A stretch of DNA of 64,000 bases from Agrobacterium albertimagni AOL15 (GTDB lineage: Bacteria > Pseudomonadota > Alphaproteobacteria > Rhizobiales > Rhizobiaceae). Positions within the stretch are counted from its first letter, which is position 1; each line of letters starts with the position of its first letter. The position numbers were made by a program, and so were the translations under genes. The stretch is from positions 62,001-126,000 of the forward strand of contig NZ_ALJF01000016.1 of assembly GCF_000300855.1 (NCBI RefSeq), written 5' to 3'. The notes under the pieces are model-generated. The model was not told the DNA's origin and searched no databases. It saw nothing but the letters and a program-made list of their open reading frames with translations. Shown here in pieces: positions 34,074 through 41,679 of this stretch.

Positions 34074-34721
34074 ATGGCTGCATCGACCTTCATCATCGCA
34101 GACGACCATCCGCTGTTCCGGGGCGCCCTGCGCCAGGCCGTGACCGGCATCGACGGCACGCAAACCATCATCGAGGCCGGCGACTTCGAAGCTGCCCGCA
34201 AGGCGGCCGCCGAGCATTCGGATGCAGACCTCATGCTGCTCGATCTCGCCATGCCCGGCGTCTCCGGTTTTTCCGGATTGATGGCGCTGCGCGCCGAATT
34301 CGCGAGCCTGCCGCTGGTCATCGTCTCCGCAACAGACGATCCCGTCACCATCCGCCGGGCTCTCGAACTCGGCGCCTCCGGCTTCATTTCGAAGTCGGCG
34401 GGGATCGACGATATCCGCTCGGCGATCCAGTCGGTGCTGGAAGGCGATATCGCAACGCCGGCAAGCTATCAGGGCGGGCAGGAGACGGACCCCGACGTGG
34501 CCGATCTCATCAACCGGCTGCGCACACTCACGCCGCAGCAAAGCCGTGTGCTCGGCATGCTCGGCGAAGGCCTGCTCAACAAGCAGATTGCCTATGAGCT
34601 CGGCGTGTCGGAAGCGACGATCAAGGCGCATGTCTCTGCGATCCTCCTGAAGCTCAAGGTGGACAGCCGCACCCAGGCCGTGATCCAGCTCGGCAAGATC
34701 AACATGGCCATGGTCGCCTGA
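34074..34721 (+). CDS. NarL/FixJ-family response regulator (CrbR/ErdR-like)
   Basis: 215 residues from the ATG at 34074, with GGGAGGGGG about 6 bases upstream. The receiver domain has acidic ADDHPLFRG, phospho-acceptor Asp in DADLMLLDLAMPGVSG, Thr/Ser-type VIVSATDD and Lys in GASGFISKSA. The C-terminal LuxR-type HTH is LTPQQSRVLGMLGEGLLNKQIAYELGVSEATIKAHVSAILLKL. No kinase gene adjoins it. CrbR/ErdR proteins are the usual partners of SLC5-fused kinases like the one at 3717, so it may form a split pair with it. That link is inference. Confidence 0.88.
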   Translation: MAASTFIIADDHPLFRGALRQAVTGIDGTQTIIEAGDFEAARKAAAEHSDADLMLLDLAMPGVSGFSGLMALRAEFASLPLVIVSATDDPVTIRRALELGASGFISKSAGIDDIRSAIQSVLEGDIATPASYQGGQETDPDVADLINRLRTLTPQQSRVLGMLGEGLLNKQIAYELGVSEATIKAHVSAILLKLKVDSRTQAVIQLGKINMAMVA

Positions 34722-34836
34722 GGCGAGCGAGAGGATTTTATTCCTTTTTGCTTTACTATCGGCCTTTGCTGATCTATTGTTTTCGCCATTGCCGGACCGG
34801 GGATTAGAAATGTTCCGGCGCTGAAGAGGCGCGAAC

Positions 34837-35505
34837 ATGCTTTCGCATGACAGCATATGGGCCGCGATCGATCGGCTGGCGGAGCAGCATTCGCTGACGC
34901 CATCAGGTCTTGCGCGCCGTGCAGGCCTCGACCCCACCTCCTTCAACAAATCCAAGCGTGTCGGTGCCGATGGCCGGATGCGCTGGCCCTCGACCGAATC
35001 CATCGCGAAGGTGCTGGAAGCGACCGGCGCCAGCCTCGACCAGTTCATGCGCTATGTCTCGCCAGACGCCTTGCGCGGCAACCCGCTGCCGCAGGGGACA
35101 TTTCCGCCGCAGGCAAGCTCGATTCCCCTGCTCGGCATGGCACAGGCGGGTGCCGGCGGTTTTTTCGACGATGGCGGCTTTCCGGCCGGTCAGGGCTGGG
35201 ATCTCGTCGAGTTCCCGGCAGCCCCGGGCCGCAACAACGGGGTCTATGCGCTGGAGGTTCAGGGCGAGAGCATGAAGCCGCTCTACCGGGACGGCGACAT
35301 CCTGATCGTCGAGCCGGGTGCCCAGGTGCGACGTGGCGACCGCGTCGTGGTGAAGACCCGTGAAGGCGAAGTCATGGCGAAGATCCTGGCACGGCAGAGC
35401 GCGAAATCGATCGAGCTGCAATCGCTCAATCCGGACCACCCTCCGCGCATGCTGGACATGGGCGATGTCGAATGGGTAGCGCGCATCATCTGGGCGAGCC
35501 AATAG
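34837..35505 (+). CDS. S24-type (LexA/CI-like) transcriptional repressor
   Basis: 222 residues. The N-terminal HTH covers about 8-70 (IDRLAEQHSLTPSGLARRAGLDPTSFNKSKR). A C-terminal S24 peptidase domain has the nucleophile Ser in EVQGESMKPLYRDGD and the general-base Lys in VVVKTREGEVMAK. A possible cleavage pair Ala-Gly is in GMAQAGAGGFF. These resemble phage-derived repressors that are kept on chromosomes and can cut themselves under stress. TGTTC-N17-GAACA overlaps its start codon and may be an autoregulatory site. It is followed after 12 bases by the thermonuclease gene. Confidence 0.88.
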   Translation: MLSHDSIWAAIDRLAEQHSLTPSGLARRAGLDPTSFNKSKRVGADGRMRWPSTESIAKVLEATGASLDQFMRYVSPDALRGNPLPQGTFPPQASSIPLLGMAQAGAGGFFDDGGFPAGQGWDLVEFPAAPGRNNGVYALEVQGESMKPLYRDGDILIVEPGAQVRRGDRVVVKTREGEVMAKILARQSAKSIELQSLNPDHPPRMLDMGDVEWVARIIWASQ

Positions 35506-35517
35506 GAAAACGCGCCT

Positions 35518-36249
35518 ATGCGACGGATCAGCACCTTCATCGCCGGCGCAGTCGGCCTCCTCCTGTGGGCCTATCTCGTCATGGCAGCCGGAGCAACGCT
35601 CCGCGAAGATCCCGTTGACTACAATATCGAGGATCTGGACGTACCCGATCCGTCGGAGCTCGACCTACCCGATGTCGGCTCCTTGCAGGATGACACGGTC
35701 GAAGAACCGGCAGTGATCGAAGCAAGGCGGCAGGTGCGCAGCATCGAGCCGGATGCTTTTGGATCTCCGGCCTTTGCGGAAGCGCAGGACCTTGAACGGG
35801 TAGCGGCGCGGGCACCTTTGTCCGACGCCACCGGGCGAACGAAACCGAAAGTGGTTCTTCTGCATCGTCCGTCGAGCCTTGCTGCCGGTGTCGTCGCCTT
35901 CGGACCGGATCAGCGCGTTCGCCTGGCCGATCTGATCGAGACGCCTGTGGGCCGCAGCTGCACCACGGCGGAGGGCCAGGTCTGGCCCTGTGGCGCCATG
36001 GCGCGCACGCAGCAGCGTCAGTTCCTGCGCAACCGGTCGCTCACCTGCGAAACCGGCGCCACCGCATGGCAGGGCGAGATCCGCACACGATGCTGGGTGG
36101 GCGTTCAGGATGTGTCCTCCTGGCTTGCAAAGTACGGATGGGCAGAGGCGGAGCCGGGCTCCGCACTCACCGCACTGACCGAGGAAGCCCGTGCCGCAAG
36201 ACGCGGGCTTTTTGGTGAGCCCGCACAACGCGCCGGCACGCTCCCTTGA
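35518..36249 (+). CDS. Thermonuclease (SNase-like) family protein, membrane-anchored
   Basis: 243 residues. MRRISTFIAGAVGLLLWAYLVMAAG is a single N-terminal hydrophobic segment, probably an anchor or uncleaved signal. An acidic region rich in Asp/Glu/Pro follows. The C-terminal part has the SNase-like pattern VRLADLIETP, GQVWPCGAMARTQQRQFLRN and WLAKYGWAEAEPGS with EEARAARRGLFG. Some catalytic Arg/Glu of true nucleases look changed, so activity is doubtful. It follows the S24 repressor gene by 12 bases, which makes a stress-controlled unit plausible. Confidence 0.75.
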   Translation: MRRISTFIAGAVGLLLWAYLVMAAGATLREDPVDYNIEDLDVPDPSELDLPDVGSLQDDTVEEPAVIEARRQVRSIEPDAFGSPAFAEAQDLERVAARAPLSDATGRTKPKVVLLHRPSSLAAGVVAFGPDQRVRLADLIETPVGRSCTTAEGQVWPCGAMARTQQRQFLRNRSLTCETGATAWQGEIRTRCWVGVQDVSSWLAKYGWAEAEPGSALTALTEEARAARRGLFGEPAQRAGTLP

Positions 36250-36303
36250 AACGCCCAGCCGGCCCTCCTACTCTTTGCCCACCGCAACTGGAAACCATCT
36301 TAC

Positions 36304-36717
36304 ATGAACAAGCCCGTATCCCCGGAAGAAGCCCTGATCTTCGTCATGGTCATGGCGTCCGCCGTCGACAATGCGATGGCCGAAAAGGAACTCGTGCGGA
36401 TTGGCCAGCTGATCGACATTCTTCCGGTCTTCGAGAATTTCGACAAGGAACGCCTCATCGAGGTGTCGCAGCGCTGCGCGAGCCTGCTTTCCGGGCCTGA
36501 GGGTCTGGACATCGCGCTCGAGACCATTCGCGACGCCCTGCCGGAGTGGCTGCATGAGACCGCCTATGCACTGGCTGTTGAAATCGTCGCGGTCGATCTG
36601 ACCGTTCGCGCGGAGGAAGTGCGCCTGCTGCAGCTGCTGAGGGATCGCCTTGCGCTCGACAAGCTCACCTGCGCCGCCCTGGAGCGCAGCGCCTCTGCCC
36701 GCTATCGCCGGGTCTGA
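36304..36717 (+). CDS. TerB-like protein
   Basis: 137 residues, all-helical. The TerB fold is indicated by EALIFVMVMASAVDNAMAEKELVRIGQLIDILP, with the acidic AVDNAMAEKE loop where metal-binding TerB proteins keep aspartates, and by IVAVDLTVRAEEVRLLQLLRDRL. TerB domains are linked to tellurite resistance and to general membrane-stress complexes. No other ter gene is nearby. It lies 54 bases after the thermonuclease gene. Confidence 0.82.
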   Translation: MNKPVSPEEALIFVMVMASAVDNAMAEKELVRIGQLIDILPVFENFDKERLIEVSQRCASLLSGPEGLDIALETIRDALPEWLHETAYALAVEIVAVDLTVRAEEVRLLQLLRDRLALDKLTCAALERSASARYRRV

Positions 36718-36722
36718 CTGGC

Positions 36723-37595
36723 TCAGAAAAGCCCGACCGGGAAATAGCGCAGATAAATTTCTTCCAGCCGCCCGTCCTTTGACAGCGCCGCAAGCGCGCT
36801 TTCAAGCGCGGCGGCAAGGGCTCCATCCTGCCCGCCGACCATGATGGTCATGCCTTCGCCGAGATGGCGCTCGGATAGAAAGGGCCCATCGAGAAAGCTG
36901 CAGCAGCCGGCAGCTTCAGGGCTCATCATCCAGAAGGAGAGTTGCAGGGCATCCGCGAAGACGGCCTCGACCTCCTTTTCCTTCAGTCCTCTCATGAGGG
37001 CGCCCTGATCCTCGAATGTCGTCGGCGTGATGCCGGGAAAGAAAGCCTTCAACATGGCTTCATGCGCGGTATCCTTGACGACACCAACCTTCCGACCAGA
37101 GAGCGCCTCGACATCCTGACGAGCAAGGGCAATGTCGTTTCGCATCAGGAAACGTGCGGGCAACAAGAGATAGGGCCGCGTGAAATTGAACTTCCCGCGC
37201 AGCTCTTCCGTCACCGCGACGCCGGCCATCACCGCTTCCCCCTGCCCGCTTTCCAGTGCCGACGTCAGCTGTTCATACGGCAGGGCCTGGATCTGGCAGC
37301 GGGCCTGAAGGCCCAGCTCATCGCACAGCGCGCGGGCAAGATCGACATGGAAGCCGGATAGCCGGCCGCTCTGATCGGTGAAGTTGAAGGGCGGAAAATC
37401 CGTGGTGGTCAAAAAACGCAACCGGAGAACGCTGCTGACATCCGGCCGGACCAGCCGCTCGCGGGCATCGAATAGGACCGGAAGGTCGGTCCCCTGCGCC
37501 CGCGCAGGTGGCGCGGACAAGAGCGAAACGAGAAGAATCGCGGTAATCCAGGGCCACAACCCCGCAAAATCTAGGGATGTAACTTTTGCGCGCAT
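36723..37595 (-). CDS. Periplasmic solute-binding protein, family 3
   Basis: 290 residues from the ATG at 37595; an ATG at 37604 and a TTG at 37610 are in frame and also possible. The signal peptide (residues about 1-33, ending LLSAPPARA) is followed by the SBP_bac_3 fold: RFLTTTDFPPFNFTDQSGRLSGFHVDLARALCDEL, EAVMAGVAVTEELRGKFNFTRPYLLLPARFL and GRKVGVVKDTAHEAML. The family binds amino acids or similar small ligands. There is no ABC permease or ATPase gene nearby, so this may be an orphan binding protein or a sensor component. It is divergent from the glycosyltransferase gene. Confidence 0.85.
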   Translation of the reverse strand: MRAKVTSLDFAGLWPWITAILLVSLLSAPPARAQGTDLPVLFDARERLVRPDVSSVLRLRFLTTTDFPPFNFTDQSGRLSGFHVDLARALCDELGLQARCQIQALPYEQLTSALESGQGEAVMAGVAVTEELRGKFNFTRPYLLLPARFLMRNDIALARQDVEALSGRKVGVVKDTAHEAMLKAFFPGITPTTFEDQGALMRGLKEKEVEAVFADALQLSFWMMSPEAAGCCSFLDGPFLSERHLGEGMTIMVGGQDGALAAALESALAALSKDGRLEEIYLRYFPVGLF

Positions 37596-37754
37596 CTCTA
37601 TCATCTTCAACCGGGGTCAAGGTGGGGGCGTCGTTCAGACCGGATGACGTGTAGCAGCTTGGTGTGGACGAGGGAATACGGCCCGCGGATGGTTGCCGCG
37701 CGCCTTGGGTCATTGCGGGGGCAAGACCAGCGGAGCGCAGTAGGCGCGGCCGAC

Positions 37755-39602
37755 ATGGAAAGTTTGGCCCGGCTGAAATGCGAAGCGCGGCTGCTGCATG
37801 TGCTCGGCATTTCCAAACCGCTGATTGCCCGGATGGCAAAACGGGCCGCGGCCAACGGGACCTCCGTCGAGGCCGAACTGCTCGCCAGCGGCGTCATCGA
37901 GGAAGAGGCCTATTTTGCGGGTCTGGCGCGGATGTACGGCTTGCCGTTCCTGCCGGAGATCGACCCTTCGCTGCTTGTGGACCATGCCCATAGCGACACC
38001 CAGCTCGCAGAGCCGCGCATGCTGCGGCTCCACTACAGCGACCGGCCGCCGGTCGTGGCGATTGCTCCGCACATCCTCAACATGGAGGGTCTCGCAAAAC
38101 GCTTCGGTCGGAACGGGCCGGGCGCGGGTTCCCTGATCGTGACGACACCGACCGCCATCCGGCGTGCCAGCTGGAAGGTGGGGGAGCACAGACGCGTAGG
38201 CCAGGCCGTACGTGGTCTGTTCGACACGCTGCAGCCGCTTTCGGCGCGGCTCGTGGTGACCGGGGACCAAGGCTTCATCGCCGGCGCCGGGCTCTGTCTG
38301 ATCTGTCTCTTCGCGATTATGGCGCCGATGCTCGCCGCGGTTATCAGCCACCTGGCGCTCTCCCTCTTTCATACGGCAGCTCTCATGCTGCGCATGGCCG
38401 TCGTCTCGCATGGGCGACGCCACAGGTTCTTAGAAGCAAAGCTCGAATATGGCAGCGATGTTCTGCCGGTTTACACCGTGATGGTGGCGCTTTACCGGGA
38501 GGCCGATGTGGTTCCGCAACTGCTCGCCGCCCTCGATGGGCTCGACTGGCCGCGCAGTCTCCTCGACGTCAAACTGGTCTGCGAGGCCGACGATCACGAG
38601 ACGATCGAGGCGATCCGCCGATTGAACCCCGGCCCTCATGTCGAGGTGGTGGCCGTGCCGGCCATGGCGCCGCGCACCAAGCCCAAGGCCCTCACCTATG
38701 CCCTGGCCGGCGCACGCGGCGAGTTCCTCACCATCTACGATGCCGAGGATCGCCCACATCCGCAGCAGTTGAAGGAAGCCTATCACGCCTTCCGGCTCGG
38801 TCCGGCCGATCTCGCCTGTCTGCAGGCGCCGCTGGTGATCGGCAATGCCGCCGAAAGCTGGATCAGCGCCATTTTCGCGCTCGAATATTCGGCGCTGTTC
38901 CGCAGACTGCTGCCGGCCCTCGGCTATTATCGCATGCCGTTGCCGCTCGGCGGCACCTCCAATCATTTCAAGACCGCCCTCCTCAGAGCCAGCGGCGGCT
39001 GGGATCCCTACAACGTCACGGAGGATGCCGATCTTGGCATGCGCCTCTACAGAATGGGGTATCGCTCCTCGACCCTCACGCTGCCAACTCATGAGGATGC
39101 GCCGACCGATTTCCGGGTCTGGCTCGCGCAGCGGACCCGCTGGTACAAGGGATGGCTGCAAACCTGGCTGGTGCTGATGCGCAAGCCCCTGCAAACTGCG
39201 CGCGACATGGGATTTTTATCCTTCCTCGTCTTTCAGCTGCTGGTCGGCGGCATGCTGATCGCAGCGCTCAGCCATCCCGGCCTGATCGTCTTCCTCACAT
39301 TTCTGGTGATCTCGCTGATGCAGGCCCCGGCTGCGCAGCCGAGCCTCTTCACGACCATCATGCTCGCCATGGACATCTTCAACATCCTCGGAAGCTACGC
39401 GATCTTCTTCGTCCTCGGCGCGACCCCGATGAGCAAGGGCGAAAAGGAGGGCGTCGGCTGGAAATGGGCGATGATCCCGGTGTACTGGATGGCCGTGTCG
39501 CTTGCGGCGTGGAAGGCCGTGATCGAGCTCAGGCTGAAGCCGTTCCACTGGAACAAGACACCGCATCGGCCAAGCCGAGCCGTTTTGCAGGCGTCCGAGT
39601 GA
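37755..39602 (+). CDS. Processive glycosyltransferase family 2 membrane protein with N-terminal MshEN-like domain
   Basis: 615 residues from the ATG at 37755. In-frame ATGs at 37644 and 37689 are possible but would leave only about 40-90 bases for the divergent promoters. Residues about 10-110 resemble the N-terminal domain of type II secretion/pilus ATPases (ARLLHVLGISKPLIARMAKR, GVIEEEAYFAGLARMYGLPFLP). Two membrane helices precede the GT2 domain, which has Asp329 of DAEDRPHP, Glu423/Asp424 of NVTEDADLG and Gln459 of QRTRWYKGWLQT (QxxRW), as in cellulose synthase-type enzymes. More membrane helices follow. It should make a polysaccharide from a UDP sugar. No partner export gene is present. 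Confidence 0.85.
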   Translation: MESLARLKCEARLLHVLGISKPLIARMAKRAAANGTSVEAELLASGVIEEEAYFAGLARMYGLPFLPEIDPSLLVDHAHSDTQLAEPRMLRLHYSDRPPVVAIAPHILNMEGLAKRFGRNGPGAGSLIVTTPTAIRRASWKVGEHRRVGQAVRGLFDTLQPLSARLVVTGDQGFIAGAGLCLICLFAIMAPMLAAVISHLALSLFHTAALMLRMAVVSHGRRHRFLEAKLEYGSDVLPVYTVMVALYREADVVPQLLAALDGLDWPRSLLDVKLVCEADDHETIEAIRRLNPGPHVEVVAVPAMAPRTKPKALTYALAGARGEFLTIYDAEDRPHPQQLKEAYHAFRLGPADLACLQAPLVIGNAAESWISAIFALEYSALFRRLLPALGYYRMPLPLGGTSNHFKTALLRASGGWDPYNVTEDADLGMRLYRMGYRSSTLTLPTHEDAPTDFRVWLAQRTRWYKGWLQTWLVLMRKPLQTARDMGFLSFLVFQLLVGGMLIAALSHPGLIVFLTFLVISLMQAPAAQPSLFTTIMLAMDIFNILGSYAIFFVLGATPMSKGEKEGVGWKWAMIPVYWMAVSLAAWKAVIELRLKPFHWNKTPHRPSRAVLQASE

Positions 39603-39664
39603 TTGCTCCAAACCCGGTCGCACCATAGTGTTGATGCAACGCATCCAACCGGGAGACGACGAAT

Positions 39665-40216
39665 ATGGTGACACTGCTCGGCATTTCGGGAAGCCTGCGC
39701 AAGGGCTCGCTCAACACCGCCCTCTTGGACGCTGCAGCAGCCCTGCCGGCAGACGGCTACCGGATGGAAACAGCCGGCATTCACGGCATACCGCTTTATG
39801 ACGGTGACCTCGAGGAAGCCGAAGGCATTCCGGCCGCTGTTACGGCCCTCAAGGAAAAGATCATTGCCGCCGACGGCGTGATCCTGTTCACACCCGAATA
39901 CAACAACGGCATTCCCGGCGTCTTCAAGAACGCGATTGATTGGCTGTCGCGTCCCTCATCCGACATGGCTCGAGTCTTTGGCGGAAAGGCCTTTGCCTTG
40001 GTCGGAGCGTCTCCGGGAACTTTCGGCACGCTGCTCAGCCAGAATGCCTGGCTCTCGGTGCTGCACACGCTCGGCTGCCGGACGTTTTCGCAGAAGCGGC
40101 TGATGGTGTCGCGGGCGCATACGCTGTTTGATGGCGAGGGCAAGCTGACGGACGAAGCGACGGCAAAGCGGCTCGGCGACCTGCTAGCAGCGTTTGCGAA
40201 GTTTGCGGGGAAATAG
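39665..40216 (+). CDS. NADPH-dependent FMN reductase
   Basis: 183 residues. The flavodoxin-like fold has the FMN phosphate loop LGISGSLRKGSLNTALL, the signature ILFTPEYNNGIPGVFKNAIDWLSRP and VGASPGTFGTLLSQN. These enzymes reduce FMN, quinones or azo compounds with NAD(P)H. The start ATG follows GGGAGACGAAT. It lies 62 bases after the glycosyltransferase gene and just before tRNA-Gly on the other strand. Confidence 0.9.
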   Translation: MVTLLGISGSLRKGSLNTALLDAAAALPADGYRMETAGIHGIPLYDGDLEEAEGIPAAVTALKEKIIAADGVILFTPEYNNGIPGVFKNAIDWLSRPSSDMARVFGGKAFALVGASPGTFGTLLSQNAWLSVLHTLGCRTFSQKRLMVSRAHTLFDGEGKLTDEATAKRLGDLLAAFAKFAGK

Positions 40217-40227
40217 CGAGAAGAGGC

Positions 40228-40301
40228 TGGAGCGGGTGAAGGGAATCGAACCCTCGTATTCAGCTTGGGAAGCTGCTGCTCTACCATTGAGCTACACCCG
40301 C
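40228..40301 (-). tRNA. tRNA-Gly (anticodon CCC)
   Basis: 74 bases including the encoded CCA. The acceptor stem GCGGGTG/CACCCGC, D arm GCTC-AATGGTA-GAGC and T arm GAGGG-TTCGATT-CCCTT are complete. The anticodon loop is TTCCCAA, giving CCC with A37. Base 27-43 of the anticodon stem is a G/A mismatch, and the other four pairs are intact. Confidence 0.96.
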
Positions 40302-40354
40302 GCGCGGTCTGACGAATCCAACAGTTCGGCCGAAGTGTCAAGCCGAATGGAATA

Positions 40355-40380
40355 CAAAGGGGCGCGATGAAGCCCCTCTT
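40355..40380 (-). terminator. Terminator after dcd
   Basis: AGGGGC (40372-40377 on the minus strand) pairs with GCCCCT (40358-40363), then TTTG. It is located just past the dcd stop. Confidence 0.65.
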
Positions 40381-40383
40381 TCG

Positions 40384-41475
40384 TCAGGGCAAACGGAAGT
40401 GTTTCGACAGCTTCAAGCCCTGCGCCTGATAGTTGGAGCCGAGCCCCGTGCCGTAGAGGCCTTCCGGGCGCTCCTGCATGTGCTCGTAGACCAAGCGGCC
40501 GATGACCTGGCCGTGCTCGAGGATGAAGGGCACTTCGTGGCTGCGGACTTCCAGAACCGCGCGACTGCCTGAGCCACCGGCGGGCGCATGGCCGAAGCCG
40601 GGGTCGAAGAAGCCGGCATAGTGCACGCGGAATTCACCCACCAGCGGATCGTAGGGCGTCATTTCGGCCGCATAAAGTGGCGGGACATGCACCGCTTCGT
40701 TCGACACGAGAATGTAGAATTCGTCCGGATCGAGGATCAGGTCGCCGCGGCCGCGGCTGTAGAGCGGCTCCCAGAAATCAAGCACGTCATGGGCGCCTTT
40801 CAGGTCGACGTCGATCACCGAGGTGTGGTGCTTGCCGCGATATCCGATCAGCCCATCGGGACCGGAGCCGGTCAGATCGATCGAGAGTGCGATCCCACCG
40901 CCCGAGACATTGGGCATGTCGCTTGCGACCAGCGTTTCCGCCTTGTGCAAGTCGAGCAGCTCGGCCTCGTTCAAAAGTGCATGGCCGGTGCGGAAGCGGA
41001 TCTGCGACAGGCGCGAACCGCGGCGCACGATGATCGGGAAGGTGCGCGGCGAGATCTCCAGATAGAGCTGCCCCTTATAGCCGGCCGGTACCTTGTCGAA
41101 TTCCTGGGCGTAATCGACCATCACCCGGGTGAAGATGTCGAGGCGGCCGGTCGAGCTCTTTGGATTTGCCGACGCCGAAATTTCTGCCGGCAGGTCGAGG
41201 CTTTCCATCAGCGGCACGATATAGACGCAACCGGTTTCCAGAACGGCCCCCTGTTCGAGGTCGATCTCGTGCAGCGTCAGCTTTTCGAGCTTCTCGGCAA
41301 CCGTGCTGTTGCGGCCCGGCATGAAGCTTGCCCGGACGCGCATTGCCTTGCCGCCCAGACGCAGGTCGAGGCTCGCCGGCTGGATCTGGTCCTTGTCGAG
41401 CATGACCTCGCTCTTCAGCTGGCCGCCACCGAACAAGGCGCCGATGGCGCGATCGGACAAAATCCCGGGCTTCAT
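40384..41475 (-). CDS. dcd: 2'-deoxycytidine 5'-triphosphate deaminase (double-length form)
   Basis: 363 residues from the ATG at 41475, with GGGA 8 bases upstream; an ATG at 41481 is too close to it. E. coli Dcd has about 190 residues, so this is the long two-unit form found in alphaproteobacteria. The dUTPase-like core motifs are present: IQPASLDLRLGGKA, SANPKSSTGRLDIFTRVMVDYAQEFD and YLEISPRTFPIIVRRGSRLSQIRF. The second half repeats the fold with SIDLTGSG and YAGFFDPGFGHAPAGGSGSRAVLEVRSHEVPFILEHGQVIGRLVYEHM. It converts dCTP to dUTP for thymidylate synthesis. It is divergent from metZ. Confidence 0.93.
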   Translation of the reverse strand: MKPGILSDRAIGALFGGGQLKSEVMLDKDQIQPASLDLRLGGKAMRVRASFMPGRNSTVAEKLEKLTLHEIDLEQGAVLETGCVYIVPLMESLDLPAEISASANPKSSTGRLDIFTRVMVDYAQEFDKVPAGYKGQLYLEISPRTFPIIVRRGSRLSQIRFRTGHALLNEAELLDLHKAETLVASDMPNVSGGGIALSIDLTGSGPDGLIGYRGKHHTSVIDVDLKGAHDVLDFWEPLYSRGRGDLILDPDEFYILVSNEAVHVPPLYAAEMTPYDPLVGEFRVHYAGFFDPGFGHAPAGGSGSRAVLEVRSHEVPFILEHGQVIGRLVYEHMQERPEGLYGTGLGSNYQAQGLKLSKHFRLP

Positions 41476-41524
41476 GGTCATTTTCCCAATCCTGTTTGGG
41501 CTCGACAAAACCAAAGGCCACCGA

Positions 41525-41553
41525 TTGACGCAAGGGCCGCAAGAGCGTAATTG
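41525..41553 (+). promoter_or_regulatory. Candidate promoter for the metZ leader
   Basis: TTGACG (41525-41530), a 17-base spacer and TAATTG (41548-41553). Transcription would start near 41560, just ahead of the riboswitch. Confidence 0.5.
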
Positions 41554-41561
41554 CAGCCTTA

Positions 41562-41618
41562 TCCCGTGGTGATTTGGCCGGTCGGCTTGCAGCCACGTTA
41601 AACAAGTGGCTAAATAGA
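41562..41618 (+). ncRNA. SAM-II riboswitch upstream of metZ
   Basis: P1 is CGTGG (41565-41569) with CCACG (41593-41597). A loop segment CTTG (41586-41589) can pair with CAAG (41603-41606), making the H-type pseudoknot of this class. The conserved tail GCAGCCACGTTAAA...AAGTGGCTAAA is clear. Binding of S-adenosylmethionine should lower metZ expression. AGCCAC and GTGGCT can also pair as an alternative ligand-free hairpin. Confidence 0.93.
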
Positions 41619-41629
41619 CCGGGTTTACG

Positions 41630-41660
41630 AAACCGGTCCGTTCACGCGACCGGTTTTTTT
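41630..41660 (+). terminator. Riboswitch-linked terminator before metZ
   Basis: AAACCGGT (41630-41637) pairs perfectly with ACCGGTTT (41649-41656), followed by TTTT. It competes with an upstream hairpin GACCGG/CCGGTC (41617-41622 with 41633-41638), so the leader can adopt two states. metZ starts 20 bases later. Confidence 0.85.
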
Positions 41661-41679
41661 GTGTTCGAAAGGCACGTGC

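Noticed and set aside
34811..34837. LexA/SOS box before the S24 repressor
   Set aside because: The alphaproteobacterial box is a direct GTTC-N7-GTTC (or GAAC) repeat. Here the halves are inverted with a 17-base spacer.
40228..40301. tRNA-Gly read as anticodon TCC
   Set aside because: With T33 and purine 37 fixed, the loop TTCCCAA gives CCC; TCC would put C at position 37.
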